A stretch of DNA of 55,072 nucleotides from Hassallia byssoidea VB512170 (GCF_000817785.2 NZ_JTCM02000041.1:1-55072), one strand, 5' to 3'; positions 7,891-17,101 are shown, numbered from the stretch's first letter. A program made the numbers and translations. Notes: a model not told the origin generated them from the sequence alone.

Positions 7891-10149
7891 ATGACAACGA
7901 AGCTATTTATCAGCAAGCTAGTGAAGAGTTCAGTAGCTCTAGGTAGCATTGCTATTATTAGTCAGTCTATTGATTCGTTGAATCCTCGATTAACAACTGC
8001 TTCAGCAGAAAACCCTCCACATCTGTCTAGTCATTCAACTACGATATCACTACAAACCAACTTAACCAAGCCAATCGATCAACCGGTGACAACTGCGGGG
8101 ATATCTTTAGGTTGGGTGGGTGGTATTTTCTTGGGATTGGGAGTTATTGGGTTGAGTGCGATCGCGCTTAAAGGAATTGTGGTAATTGGTAATAATGAAG
8201 TTGGGATTGTAATTAAAAAATATAACCTTAATCCTTTTTTCCCTAAACTCCCTGCTGGTCAACTGATAGCCTTAAAAGGAGAAGCTGGTTCCCAAGCAAA
8301 AATACTTACCCCCGGTATGCATTGGGGTTATTTTCCTCAGATGTATATCATTCGCAAGCAAGCAGTGATTAATATTTATCCCGAAGAAATTGGACTAGTA
8401 GTTGCCAAAGACGGTGCTAATATGCCATCAGGACAAAATTTTGGTAAGTTTGTTGAATGTAACAACTTTCAAGATGCCGATGCGTTTATTACAAATGGCG
8501 GTCAGAAGGGTCAACAGCTAGCAATTTTAACTGCTGGTACTTACCAAATTAACACAGAATTGTTTGAGATTAGCAAGAAGTTAGTAATTAATATTACCCA
8601 AGGACAAATTGGGTTAGTAGTTGCCAAAGATGGTGCTAATATGCCACCAGAACAACTGTTAGGTAAAGTTGTCGATTGCAGTAATTTTCAAGATTCATGT
8701 AAGTTTATTACAAATGGTGGTCAAAAGGGCAGACAACTAGCAATTCTTACTACTGGAACTTATCAAATTAATACTGATTTATTTACTGTAATTACTGCTG
8801 CTAATGCCACCCGATATAACATGAATTCCAAAGATTTACAGGTGTATACAGTAGAAGCTGGCAAAATTGGTATTGTTACCACTTACGATGGTATTTCAAT
8901 TAAACCAGATGAAATTGCTGGTTCGCCTGTTCCGGGTCATGGTAACTTCCAAAACGGGCAAAAATTTATTGATGTAGGCGGATGCAAAGGTTTACAACAA
9001 GAGATTTTACCTCCTGGATCTTGGAATCTTAATCCCTGGTTTGTCAAGGTTGAGCAAGTAGAATTGACTGATGTTCCGGTTGGGGCGGTTGGGGTTGTCA
9101 TCTCTCATGTTGGCAAACCTTCTGAGAATAAAGCGGGTGTAGTTGAACCTGGATACAAAGGAGTTTGGAATACTTCTTTGCGTCCTGGTAAGCACGTAAT
9201 CAACACAAAAGTGATGAATGTGGAGATAGTCCCAACTCAACCGATTACACTGGATTGGTCAAACAAAATAAAATTGCCTACAAACTACGATGCCAACCTT
9301 CATCCTTTACAGGTACGCTCTAAGGATGGATTTTGTTTTGATATAGAAGTAACACAAGTTATTGGCATAGCTGAAGAAAATGCTCCGACGATGATTTATC
9401 GTGTTGGTAACACTATTGGTGGCTCTGCTAGTAACTCCATAAAAGCTCTGATCGTCAAAGTACTACAGCCAGCTGTTAGCAATTACTTCTGCAATTCCGC
9501 TCAAAATTCGGAAGCGCTAGACTTTCTCGACAAACGCAGCGACCAACAAAGACAAGCAAAAGATTATATCAAATCAGCACTCAATGATTTTGCTGTTGAA
9601 GCGCTTGATACGTTAATTGGAGAGATTGACTTACCCGAACAACTGGAAAAGATTTTAACCGATCGCAAAATTGCACAGGAACAGCGCAAAACCATAGAAG
9701 CTGAACGAGAAACAGAAAAAGAACGCCAAAATCTTGCATACGAAAAAGCGGTGACGAACAAGCAAGCAGATAGGGTTAAAGCTCAAGAGGATGTGAAGAT
9801 TGCAGAACTTAACGCGATCGCAGCGAAATACGGAATTGAGGTTGAAGTAGAACGAGTTCAACTACTACGTGAAGTAGAAATAGTAGTTTTGGAAAAAACT
9901 ATTGATATTATCGGTCGTGAAGGCTGGCTAGATATCGAAAAACTCAAGGAATTAGTCAAACTTAAACTTCCAGAGGTCTGGGTTAGTAATTCTCATGATG
10001 GCGGTTCTGGATTAATCGATGCAATAATGCCTCAGGTATTGAGGACTCTGAAAACTACTACCATTAATTCAAATAATAGTTTATCAACGACACACCAAGC
10101 AAATCAAAGATTAGATTCATCTACATCAACAGCACTGCCTCAAGGTTAG
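7891..10149 (+). CDS. SPFH (band-7/flotillin-like) membrane protein with tandem beta repeats
   Basis: 752 aa. A hydrophobic N-terminal stretch (residues about 10-27) is followed by a strong membrane segment at about 72-98. Next come about five repeats of 55-75 residues: two near-identical ones contain IGLVVAKDGANMP, NFQD and GGQKG.QLAIL..GTYQIN, and the flanking ones are diverged (VGIVIKKYN, IGIVTTYDG, VGVVISHVG). Residues about 450-620 resemble an SPFH core, followed by a long charged helix (about 620-690: QRKTIEAERETEKERQ). SPFH proteins form oligomeric membrane scaffolds or cages. Tandem beta-repeats, then SPFH, then a helix resembles the domain order of the major vault protein. The C-terminus is Ser/Thr-rich. 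It sits between two Ser/Thr kinase genes, which may act on it. Confidence 0.85.
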   Translation: MTTKLFISKLVKSSVALGSIAIISQSIDSLNPRLTTASAENPPHLSSHSTTISLQTNLTKPIDQPVTTAGISLGWVGGIFLGLGVIGLSAIALKGIVVIGNNEVGIVIKKYNLNPFFPKLPAGQLIALKGEAGSQAKILTPGMHWGYFPQMYIIRKQAVINIYPEEIGLVVAKDGANMPSGQNFGKFVECNNFQDADAFITNGGQKGQQLAILTAGTYQINTELFEISKKLVINITQGQIGLVVAKDGANMPPEQLLGKVVDCSNFQDSCKFITNGGQKGRQLAILTTGTYQINTDLFTVITAANATRYNMNSKDLQVYTVEAGKIGIVTTYDGISIKPDEIAGSPVPGHGNFQNGQKFIDVGGCKGLQQEILPPGSWNLNPWFVKVEQVELTDVPVGAVGVVISHVGKPSENKAGVVEPGYKGVWNTSLRPGKHVINTKVMNVEIVPTQPITLDWSNKIKLPTNYDANLHPLQVRSKDGFCFDIEVTQVIGIAEENAPTMIYRVGNTIGGSASNSIKALIVKVLQPAVSNYFCNSAQNSEALDFLDKRSDQQRQAKDYIKSALNDFAVEALDTLIGEIDLPEQLEKILTDRKIAQEQRKTIEAERETEKERQNLAYEKAVTNKQADRVKAQEDVKIAELNAIAAKYGIEVEVERVQLLREVEIVVLEKTIDIIGREGWLDIEKLKELVKLKLPEVWVSNSHDGGSGLIDAIMPQVLRTLKTTTINSNNSLSTTHQANQRLDSSTSTALPQG

Positions 10150-10221
10150 AAAACTCCAACAAATAAATGCCTACTGTAGGATAGGTGTCTTGCCTGTCCG
10201 TAGCATACTTATTATTATCTT

Positions 10222-11589
10222 ATGCCAGCCAAAATCACCCTCACTGTCACCCAAGGTAAACTCCAAGGACAACAATTTATCTTTGACTGTCGCACTACTT
10301 GTATCCTTGGCAGAAATGCAGATTGCAATCCTCAATTGCCTGATGATCAAGACCATCGCACCATCTCCCGCTATCATTGCTTGCTAGATATAAACCCTCC
10401 TGCTATCCGTGTGCGGGACTTTGGTAGTAAAAATGGTACTTACGTCAATGATAAAAAAATCGGACAGCGCCAAGCCGACCAAACCCCAGAAGAAGGCGCA
10501 AAAATGCAATTCCCAGAGTATGATTTGCAGAATGGAGATGAAATAAAACTAGATAATACTGTTTTGAAAATTGGTATCGAACTGAACCCACAGGAGATAA
10601 ATATTTCCAGCTTTTTTCCTAGCACTATTTATGTGAACAACGACCCAACACAATCGCCAAATTTTTTGGCAATGATTAAACGCTTGTTGGGGTTAGCTGA
10701 AGGTGGTGATAAGAATTTAATTGCAATTCGCGGTTATCAAATTGTTAAACTGCTAGGAAAAGGTGGATTCGGAGAAGTTTATTTAGTACAACACAATCAA
10801 TCTGGAAAAATGGTAGCACTAAAGATGATGTTACCAGCAGTGGTGAAAAGCGATCGCGCTGTGCAGATGTTTCTCAGAGAGACAGAAAATACTAAGGTTT
10901 TACAACATCCCAATGTCGTGCAACTAATAGATTATGGATACTCCGAAAACGTTTTCTTCTTTACAATGGAGTATTGCGAAGGTGGCACTGTATCTGATTT
11001 AATGCGTCTTTCTGGTGGACGATTATCTATTCATATAGCAGTGCCGATTGTTCTACAAGTTCTCGACGGTTTGCAATACACTCACAACGCCGAAATTCCC
11101 TATGTAAAACTCGGTGATGGTGGCTTTGGTAAAGGTAGCGGTTTAGTTCACCGCGACCTCAAACCTAGTAATATCTTTCTTGCTTGGATTTCGGATAAAC
11201 TTGTTGCCAAAATCGGCGATTATGGTTTATCTAAGGCATTTGACATAGCTGGTTTAAGCGGTCAAACTCTCACTGGTACTAAAGCTGGTACTCCCGTTTT
11301 TATGCCTCGACAGCAGGTGCTGAACTTCAAATATGCCCAACCAGATGTAGATATTTGGGCTACTGCTGCTTGTCTCTATTATATGCTCACGGGAACTTTT
11401 CCCCGCAACTTTACAAACGGCGATCCGTTTTTGGCAGTGTTGCAAAATGACCCCGTGCCAATTAAAGCGCGAAATCCACTAATTCCCCCACATTTGGCAA
11501 AGGTTATTGATTTGGCATTGGTGGAGAAGCCAGAACTTTACTTTAAGAATGCAGTCGAATTTAAGCAGGCGTTGTTGAATGTATTATAA
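10222..11589 (+). CDS. FHA-domain Ser/Thr protein kinase
   Basis: 455 aa. An N-terminal FHA domain (residues about 1-120) shows the phosphothreonine-binding signature ILGRN, SRYH and SKNGTYVN. A linker leads to a Hanks-type kinase (about 170-455): LLGKGGFGEVYL, VALKMML, HRDLKPSN, then DYG in place of the usual DFG, and the APE region written GTPVFMPRQQ. A Gly-rich insert (KLGDGGFGKGSG) precedes HRD. FHA domains recruit phosphorylated partners, often the kinase's own activation loop, so it likely works in a phospho-relay with other kinases here. It starts 72 bp after the SPFH gene on the same strand and could share its transcript. No membrane segment is seen. Confidence 0.92.
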   Translation: MPAKITLTVTQGKLQGQQFIFDCRTTCILGRNADCNPQLPDDQDHRTISRYHCLLDINPPAIRVRDFGSKNGTYVNDKKIGQRQADQTPEEGAKMQFPEYDLQNGDEIKLDNTVLKIGIELNPQEINISSFFPSTIYVNNDPTQSPNFLAMIKRLLGLAEGGDKNLIAIRGYQIVKLLGKGGFGEVYLVQHNQSGKMVALKMMLPAVVKSDRAVQMFLRETENTKVLQHPNVVQLIDYGYSENVFFFTMEYCEGGTVSDLMRLSGGRLSIHIAVPIVLQVLDGLQYTHNAEIPYVKLGDGGFGKGSGLVHRDLKPSNIFLAWISDKLVAKIGDYGLSKAFDIAGLSGQTLTGTKAGTPVFMPRQQVLNFKYAQPDVDIWATAACLYYMLTGTFPRNFTNGDPFLAVLQNDPVPIKARNPLIPPHLAKVIDLALVEKPELYFKNAVEFKQALLNVL

Positions 11590-11904
11590 TGTTCAGATTA
11601 TTTTTCAATGCATGTTTTCTGATTGTTTTGTAGATGCGTTTCCCTGAGACTGTATATTGTCGGCTTTACAATTCCTTTGCAAAATAGCGCTAAATTATAA
11701 AAAACTCTTGAAATCAACTTGGGTAGTAATTGTATTTGGTCTGCTAGGAGGTATTCTATAAAGCAATAGTGAACGTAAAATTACGCAAAAAGACTTAGTT
11801 GTGTCGTTAGAGCGCTCAACATTGCAGAAATACAAGCCTTAATTTCATCGTTGTTTTTCTCTGGTTATTTATAGTTACAAAATAATACAAAATATTAAAT
11901 AAAT
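11590..11904. other. AT-rich intergenic region with a possible gene relic
   Basis: No intact gene. On the + strand at 11702-11842 an interrupted frame reads LLKSTWVVIVFGLLGGIL, a stop, then SNSERKITQKDLVVSLERS and a second stop. It looks like a membrane-anchored N-terminus broken by one nonsense codon, but I cannot name a parent. The remainder is AT-rich promoter-type DNA in front of the esterase gene. Confidence 0.35.
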
Positions 11905-12969
11905 ATGAAAAAAGAACTTGTCGCTACAGGATTTATTGTTTTCTGTTTCACCTTACCGCAAAGAGCGATCGCTGCCAAATTTGATGCGCTTTATGTATTC
12001 GGTGATAGCCTCTCTGATACGGGTAATACTTTCGCAGCTACACGAGGAACAATACCCGTCCCTAGAGTCAATAATTCAAACCGTCCAGCTTATGTTGACG
12101 GACGTTTTTCTAACGGTAAAATTTGGGTGGATTATTTCGGTTCTCAGATAAATCAACCAGGATTAACACCCACACCTTTTGTTACTCTCCTAGCCAATCC
12201 GAATACTATTCCTACAGATGGGGTTAATTTCGCTGTCGGTGGTGCTCAAACAGGTGAAGTTAGCGATTTTCCTGGTTTTCAAGATAATATACCTGGAGTG
12301 CTGGGACAAGTTGGTTTGCTGAGGCAAAATTTGCCAGTTGACCCAAATGCTCTTTACTCAGTCTTTGGTGGTGCAAATGATTATTTCAATGGTAATACAA
12401 ACGTTAATCAAGTAGTTCAAAATTTAACTGATTCAATCGGCTCTCTGGCTCAAGGAGGAGCGAAAAATTTCCTAGTATTTAACTTACCTAATTTGGGCGA
12501 AAGTCCTTTTGGAAAAAGATCAGGCTTTTCCGATCAATTAAATGAATTGACACAAGCCCATAATAGACAATTAGCATCAGCTATCAACAGTCTTCGCACC
12601 AGCAATCCTGATTTAAATATCTATTCTGTTGACATTAATACTCTCTTTAATACAATAAGAGCTACTCCAGCTAAATTTGGTTTCAAGGATGTAACAAATC
12701 CTTGTGTAACAGGTAACTTTCAGCAAGTCACAAACATCTGTGATAAGCCAGATGATTTCTTGTTCTTTGATAGCGTCCATCCTTCCTCACGGACTCATAA
12801 CTTAATCGCACAAGCTGCACTGGCAGCAGTTAATGGTAAAACCATTCCCGAACCTTCGGCAGCGTTAGGGATGTTAGCGCTTGGTGCTTTGGGTGCAGCG
12901 GGAGTGTTGAAGCAGAAAGTAACTTCAGCAAATCGGGTTGTTGAGGCAGAACCGTCTAAAATCAGATAA
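11905..12969 (+). CDS. GDSL/SGNH-family esterase or lipase with PEP-CTERM anchor
   Basis: 354 aa. A signal peptide (cleavage near AIAA, residue 24) leads to the SGNH hydrolase blocks: GDSLSDTG with nucleophile Ser35, an oxyanion-type GGANDYF block, and DSVHPS with the catalytic Asp/His near the end. After the fold comes a PEP-CTERM sorting tail: IPEPSA, a hydrophobic helix (LGMLALGALGAAGVL) and a basic end (KQK). Such proteins are exported, processed by an exosortase and delivered to the outer envelope or extracellular matrix. The expected activity is ester hydrolysis of lipids or acylated polysaccharide; the actual substrate is unknown. The gene stands alone. Confidence 0.92.
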   Translation: MKKELVATGFIVFCFTLPQRAIAAKFDALYVFGDSLSDTGNTFAATRGTIPVPRVNNSNRPAYVDGRFSNGKIWVDYFGSQINQPGLTPTPFVTLLANPNTIPTDGVNFAVGGAQTGEVSDFPGFQDNIPGVLGQVGLLRQNLPVDPNALYSVFGGANDYFNGNTNVNQVVQNLTDSIGSLAQGGAKNFLVFNLPNLGESPFGKRSGFSDQLNELTQAHNRQLASAINSLRTSNPDLNIYSVDINTLFNTIRATPAKFGFKDVTNPCVTGNFQQVTNICDKPDDFLFFDSVHPSSRTHNLIAQAALAAVNGKTIPEPSAALGMLALGALGAAGVLKQKVTSANRVVEAEPSKIR

Positions 12970-12999
12970 ATAAGCTGTTGCGGTTTTAACTTGCACATA

Positions 13000-13023
13000 G
13001 GGACGGGCAAGGATGCCCATCCC
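13000..13023. repeat. Imperfect palindrome GGGACGGGCA...TGCCCATCCC
   Basis: A 10-bp stem with one mismatch and a 4-base loop, 31 bp after the esterase stop. This GGGATGGGCA-type hairpin is a frequent cyanobacterial intergenic repeat. TCTTTTTTAAGG follows about 12 bp downstream, so it might help end transcription, but the geometry is loose. Confidence 0.55.
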
Positions 13024-13117
13024 ACAATAATTGTCTTTTTTAAGGATTTTTAGTTTACTTTATCCTTTCGGTTTGCGTTGATGCTAGGATTATACGCAAA
13101 TCAAAATCAGACTATCG

Positions 13118-14161
13118 ATGTCGGATTACGACAATTTATTTAAAATAATTGAAGAATTGGTGATGCACCATTCCCCTAGTGGTGTAGAAGCAGAAATTAA
13201 CCGATTTTTAATGCAGCGCTTTGCAAGCTTGGGTGTGGAAGTTTGGGGCGATCGCGCCGATAATATTATTGCCAAAATTCCGGGGAAAAATCCAGAGCGA
13301 GCGATCGCTATCACCGGACATAAAGACGAAATTGGCGCAATTGTCAAGACTATCGGCGATGAAGGTCGCGTGGAAGTCCGCAGGTTAGGCGGTTCTTTTC
13401 CGTGGGTTTACGGCGAAGGTGTTGTAGATTTACTCGGAGACACGCAAACTATCAGCGGTATTCTCAGCTTTGGTTCTCGCCATGTTTCCCACGAGTCGCC
13501 ACAAAAAGTCCAGCAAGAAGATACACCTGTAAAATGGGAAAATGCCTGGATTGAAACGAAATGCAGTGCTGAGGAACTAGAAGCAGCGGGTATTCGACCG
13601 GGAACGAGAATGGTTATCGGCAAGCATCGCAAGCATCCAGTGCGTTTAAAAAATCACATTGCCAGTTATACTTTAGATAACAAAGCCTCTGTAGCGATTT
13701 TGCTAGCTTTGGCAGAAAGAGTTAAACAGCCAGCCGTCGATGTATATTTGGTAGCATCAGCAAAAGAAGAAGTCGGGGCAATTGGGGCATTATTTTTTAG
13801 TCAAAACCAGCAATTAGATGCAATGATTGCTTTAGAAATTTGTCCGCTATCGAAAGAATACCCAATTGAAGACGGTGAAAGTCCTGTGATACTTTCTCAG
13901 GATGCGTATGGCATCTATGATGAAACGCTGAATGGGCAATTGCGTCATAGTGCCAAGCAACTAGATATGTCGGTGCAGCTAGCGACACTGAGTCAGTTTG
14001 GTAGTGATGCTTCGATAGCGATGAAATTTGGTCATGTCGGACGTGCAGCTTGTTTGGCGTTTCCCACCCAAAATACACACGGCTATGAAATTGCTCATTT
14101 GGGAGCGATCGCTAATTGTATCGATTTATTACAAGCCTTTTGCGAATCAGAATTTGAGTGA
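13118..14161 (+). CDS. M42-family metallo-aminopeptidase
   Basis: 347 aa cytosolic peptidase, close to the usual 340-360. Zinc-site residues are readable: His68 in TGHKDEIG, Asp187 in LDNKAS (bridging position), the catalytic Glu pair in KEEVGAIG (217/218) and His321 in THGYEIAH. The position that is usually Asp in M42 enzymes appears as Glu240 (ALEICP). M42 enzymes typically form large tetrahedral complexes that trim N-terminal residues from short peptides. There is no signal peptide. The gene stands alone between a dispersed palindrome and the CBS gene, whose start lies 81 bp downstream, so co-transcription is possible. Confidence 0.87.
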   Translation: MSDYDNLFKIIEELVMHHSPSGVEAEINRFLMQRFASLGVEVWGDRADNIIAKIPGKNPERAIAITGHKDEIGAIVKTIGDEGRVEVRRLGGSFPWVYGEGVVDLLGDTQTISGILSFGSRHVSHESPQKVQQEDTPVKWENAWIETKCSAEELEAAGIRPGTRMVIGKHRKHPVRLKNHIASYTLDNKASVAILLALAERVKQPAVDVYLVASAKEEVGAIGALFFSQNQQLDAMIALEICPLSKEYPIEDGESPVILSQDAYGIYDETLNGQLRHSAKQLDMSVQLATLSQFGSDASIAMKFGHVGRAACLAFPTQNTHGYEIAHLGAIANCIDLLQAFCESEFE

Positions 14162-14242
14162 AGAGTTACGAACCCCGTCCGGTTGATACCCGTAATTTTC
14201 TACAATGAACCAAAGAGGTTGAAAAAAGGTTAACAAGCGCAA

Positions 14243-14707
14243 ATGCCGAAAACCGTTGCCGATGTGATGAGCCGTGACCCGATTGTCGTCCGGTCAGAAA
14301 CTTCCTTAAATGAAGCGATCCAAATTCTGGCAGAACGTCGCATTAGTGGATTACCTGTTGTAGATGATGCAGGTAAGCTGGTGGGTATTATCTCGGAAAC
14401 GGATTTGATGTGGCAAGAAACTGGTGTAACTCCACCGGCATACATCATGTTTCTTGATAGCGTCATCTATTTACAAAATCCTGCCACCTACGAACGTGAC
14501 CTGCATAAAGCACTGGGACAAACTGTTGGGGAAGTTATGAGCAAAGACCCCATCACTATTTCCCCGGAAAAAACTTTAACAGAAGCAGCCAGAGTTATGC
14601 ACGATAAGAACGTTCACCGCTTGCCAGTGCTTGACGAATCCGGTCAAGTAATTGGTATCCTTACTCGTGGTGATATTGTTAGGGCAATGGCTGCAAGTCA
14701 AGATTAG
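14243..14707 (+). CDS. Tandem CBS-domain protein
   Basis: 154 aa, made of a CBS pair and nothing else. CBS1 is about residues 1-70 (TVADVMSRDPIVV, ISGLPVVDDAGKLVGIISETDL). CBS2 is about 85-152 (TVGEVMSKDPITI, VHRLPVLDESGQVIGILTRGDIVRA). Bateman modules bind adenosine nucleotides and regulate partner proteins. Stand-alone CBS pairs of this length are common in cyanobacteria and chloroplasts, where some regulate thioredoxin. No partner is apparent nearby. The gene ends directly in a block of intergenic repeats. Confidence 0.92.
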   Translation: MPKTVADVMSRDPIVVRSETSLNEAIQILAERRISGLPVVDDAGKLVGIISETDLMWQETGVTPPAYIMFLDSVIYLQNPATYERDLHKALGQTVGEVMSKDPITISPEKTLTEAARVMHDKNVHRLPVLDESGQVIGILTRGDIVRAMAASQD

Positions 14708-14833
14708 TTGTTGGTGAACCACTGCGTTGCGGGGGTTCCCCCCGTTGTAGCAAGTGGTGAACCCGAAGGGTTGTTGGTGAACCACTGCGTTGCGGGGGTT
14801 CCCCCCGTTGTAGCAAGTGGTGAACCCGAAGGG
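14708..14833. repeat. Two tandem 63-bp units of a mosaic repeat
   Basis: Units 14708-14770 and 14771-14833 are identical: TTGTTGGTGAACCACTGCG..., a GGGGGTTCCCCCC core, then GTTGTAGCAAGTGG and AACCCGAAGGG. The array starts in the first base after the CBS gene stop. Longer relatives sharing CCACTGCGTTGCG and TTGTAGCAAGTGG lie at 46995-47143 and, inverted, at 52338-52444. Confidence 0.9.
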
Positions 14834-14874
14834 TTGTTGGTGGTTGGTGGTTGTTTGCTATTGATTGACAATTA

Positions 14875-15008
14875 ACCACTATTCACTATCCACCATCCAC
14901 CATCCACTATCCACCATCCACCATCCACTATCCACTATCTACCATCCACCATCCACCATCCACTATCCACCATCCACCATCCACTATCCACTATCCACTA
15001 TCCACTAG
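14875..15008. repeat. CCATCCA / CTATCCA heptanucleotide array
   Basis: About 130 bp built from CCATCCA and CTATCCA heptamers, with an array-like look but no spacers. It lies between the CBS gene repeats and the HEAT-repeat gene. It is an STRR-type block, not a CRISPR. Confidence 0.9.
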
Positions 15009-15067
15009 ACCAATATCTAATTACCGTTGTTTTTAAAACATCATTCAAAAGTAGGATAAATAAATAA

Positions 15068-15733
15068 ATGAGTGTTAATTCTGAGTCTGTTAAGGAAATG
15101 CTTAGTTCTGAGGATTTGGGCGATCGCTTGCGTGCGGTTAATCAAATTCGCGATTTGGAACCTGCGATTGGTTTTGAGTTGGCTGAAAGTGCGGTTACTG
15201 ACAGTAATTCCCGCGTGCGCTATAGTGCGGTGAGTTTGTTTGATACTTTGGGCAAACAGAATTTAGACGCATCTTTGAATATATTGCGCGATCGCTTGCT
15301 CAACGATCCTGAACCTGATGTTCAAGCTGCCGCTGCTGACTGTTTAGGTGCTTTAAAATTACATGCAGCTTTTGAAGACATGCAGCAAGTTTATCGCACA
15401 ACCCCGGAATGGCTGGTAAAATTTAGCATCGTTGCCACATTAGGAGAGTTAGGCGATCCGCGAGCGTTTGAACTACTCAAAGAAGCCCTTTCCTCAGACA
15501 ACGACTTAGTAAAAACTGCTGCCATTAGTTCTTTTGGCGAATTGGGAGACGCACGAGCGATTCCCTTATTAGCCCCCTATGCAAGCAATCCAGATTGGCA
15601 AGTGCGCTATAGACTAGTGCAATCTTTGAATCTTCTCGGTGGTGCGGATGCCAAATCTATATTAGAAACTTTGGCTGACGATGAAGTAGAGGCGATCGCT
15701 ATTGAAGCCAAAAAATCTTTGCAGTCAGCTTAA
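15068..15733 (+). CDS. nblB: HEAT-repeat protein, NblB-like (phycobilisome degradation)
   Basis: 221 aa, all alpha-helical HEAT/PBS-lyase-type repeats of about 30 residues (RLRAVNQIRDLEP, RVRYSAVSLFDTLG, DVQAAAADCLGAL, LVKFSIVATLGELGDPRAFELLKEAL, LVKTAAISSFGELGDARAIPLL, QVRYRLVQSLNLLGG). Length and repeat layout fit the NblB family, which is needed for phycobilisome breakdown during nutrient stress and is related to bilin lyases CpcE/CpcF. Because other short HEAT-repeat proteins look similar, the family call is firmer than the function. It ends just before a terminator-like hairpin. rpaB, whose product controls stress and phycobilisome genes, lies 4 kb away. Confidence 0.65.
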   Translation: MSVNSESVKEMLSSEDLGDRLRAVNQIRDLEPAIGFELAESAVTDSNSRVRYSAVSLFDTLGKQNLDASLNILRDRLLNDPEPDVQAAAADCLGALKLHAAFEDMQQVYRTTPEWLVKFSIVATLGELGDPRAFELLKEALSSDNDLVKTAAISSFGELGDARAIPLLAPYASNPDWQVRYRLVQSLNLLGGADAKSILETLADDEVEAIAIEAKKSLQSA

Positions 15734-15776
15734 GACTGCCGTTTAGATAATCAATTGCTAATACAGCACTTTCAAC

Positions 15777-15804
15777 TCCCCGTCTAAATAGATGGGGATT
15801 TTTT
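15777..15804 (+). terminator. Intrinsic terminator after the NblB-like gene
   Basis: Stem TCCCCGTCTA / TAGATGGGGA (one G-T pair, AA loop) followed by a run of six T. It is 43 bp behind the stop codon, the right place and strand for ending that transcript. Confidence 0.75.
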
Positions 15805-16250
15805 GTAGTAAGCGTTTTAACGCTTGTATTCGGGAGGGCACTGTTGTTGCCCACTACGTTCGTGTGAGTCCTGAAATACTGAAAATTAGTTCAAATGCGC
15901 TTTTGTAATAGCTTACAGGGAATGTTTGCTTGAGGCTTAATGTTGGAGTGCCAATTTTTCATGAAAAGCTTTTGATTTATTTGTAAAGAGTCTGCAAAAA
16001 GCTGAAAACTATCATGCATAATTTTTACCCGACAACCGTATATTAATGTAATTGTTTTTTGTTTGATAACAGTATTTCTTCTATCAGGGTTTACATAAGT
16101 AAATTGACTAATAAAGTTTAGATGAATGTGTCAGTCTACCAGATGACACCTCGGTGAATGCGGACTAACATACGAATATACACGCAGAAGAGGCACAACA
16201 AATCAGTTACCTCAAGCATTAAAAAGCACCACTAATTAAGAGACACAATC
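15805..16250. other. Gene-free upstream region of the PEP-CTERM gene
   Basis: About 450 bp, moderately AT-rich, with no convincing ORF. It contains short stretches that could be promoters (for example TTGTTTGATAACAGTATT) but none with a clear -35/-10 pair. I see no repeat or RNA gene. Confidence 0.5.
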
Positions 16251-16316
16251 ATGAAATTAAACAAACAATTTACCGCGACAGCTATTTCACTAACAGTATC
16301 CAACCTCGCCAAAGAA

Positions 16317-17084
16317 ATGATGAATTACAAAAAATCCTTCGCTTTTATCGGTTTAATCACAAGCAGCGCTCTGGCTCTTTCTTCTAATCCCGCTCAAGCT
16401 TTTAATTTCAACACAAGTACTGATTTGGGAAGCTGTTCTGCTCTGGCAGGTCCTTTTACCAGCAGCGGGTTAAGTTCCACCACTATCAAGCCAAACTGCA
16501 AAACCGCTGACGGTTTCACCATCACACCTAATCCTGAAGGTAAAGAACTTCAAGGTAAAAAAGTTGGTGGAATCGTTGGTGTAGGTGTATCCGGTAAAAA
16601 ACCTGTTCGCGATGTTGTTGGTGGTGAAATTGACTACGGTGAGTCGATTGTATTAACTCTTCCGAATCCTGGAGATGTTCTCAAAAGTATTGGTTTAAGC
16701 TTTTTATACCGACCCGGTGTGTTTGCAGACCAAGTGTGGGAGGCTGCGAGAATCACAACTAATACTGGGCTTGAGGGCATTCTTAAAGTAACAGGTAAAG
16801 ACACTGCTAGCTGGAGTCTAGGTGGTACAGTTACAAATCTCAGCCCTTCTAAGGGTAATGGTGGCGGTTATTACGATATTACAAATCCTTTCGCAAATGC
16901 CAGATTTGATTTCCTAACCCTGACTCCTGTTACCTATGATTCAGTGGCGTACAATAGTAGTGCTAACAGTGACTTTGCTCTGTCTCATGCAACAGCAGTT
17001 CCCGAACCAACTGCGATCGCTGGTCTAGGTTTAGTTGGTGGATTGCTGCTAGCAACTCGTCGTCGTAAAGCTATCCAATCTTAA
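16317..17084 (+). CDS. PEP-CTERM-sorted secreted protein
   Basis: 255 aa from the internal ATG pair (MMNYKKSFAFIGLI), which gives a standard signal peptide cut after AQA. A longer frame from an ATG at 16251 adds 22 residues and is the alternative start. The mature part is rich in Gly, Ser and Thr with beta-type segments and has no catalytic motif. The C-terminus is a textbook PEP-CTERM tail: VPEPTA, a hydrophobic stretch (IAGLGLVGGLLLA) and TRRRK. The protein should be processed by an exosortase and end up in the envelope or matrix. Function unknown. It is the second PEP-CTERM gene in 5 kb, and a possible third remnant lies directly downstream. Confidence 0.85.
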   Translation: MMNYKKSFAFIGLITSSALALSSNPAQAFNFNTSTDLGSCSALAGPFTSSGLSSTTIKPNCKTADGFTITPNPEGKELQGKKVGGIVGVGVSGKKPVRDVVGGEIDYGESIVLTLPNPGDVLKSIGLSFLYRPGVFADQVWEAARITTNTGLEGILKVTGKDTASWSLGGTVTNLSPSKGNGGGYYDITNPFANARFDFLTLTPVTYDSVAYNSSANSDFALSHATAVPEPTAIAGLGLVGGLLLATRRRKAIQS

Positions 17085-17101
17085 TTACCAATTGTGTGAG
17101 T

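Noticed and set aside
14875-15008. CCATCCA array considered as CRISPR
   Set aside because: Units of seven bases, no unique spacers, no cas genes in the window.
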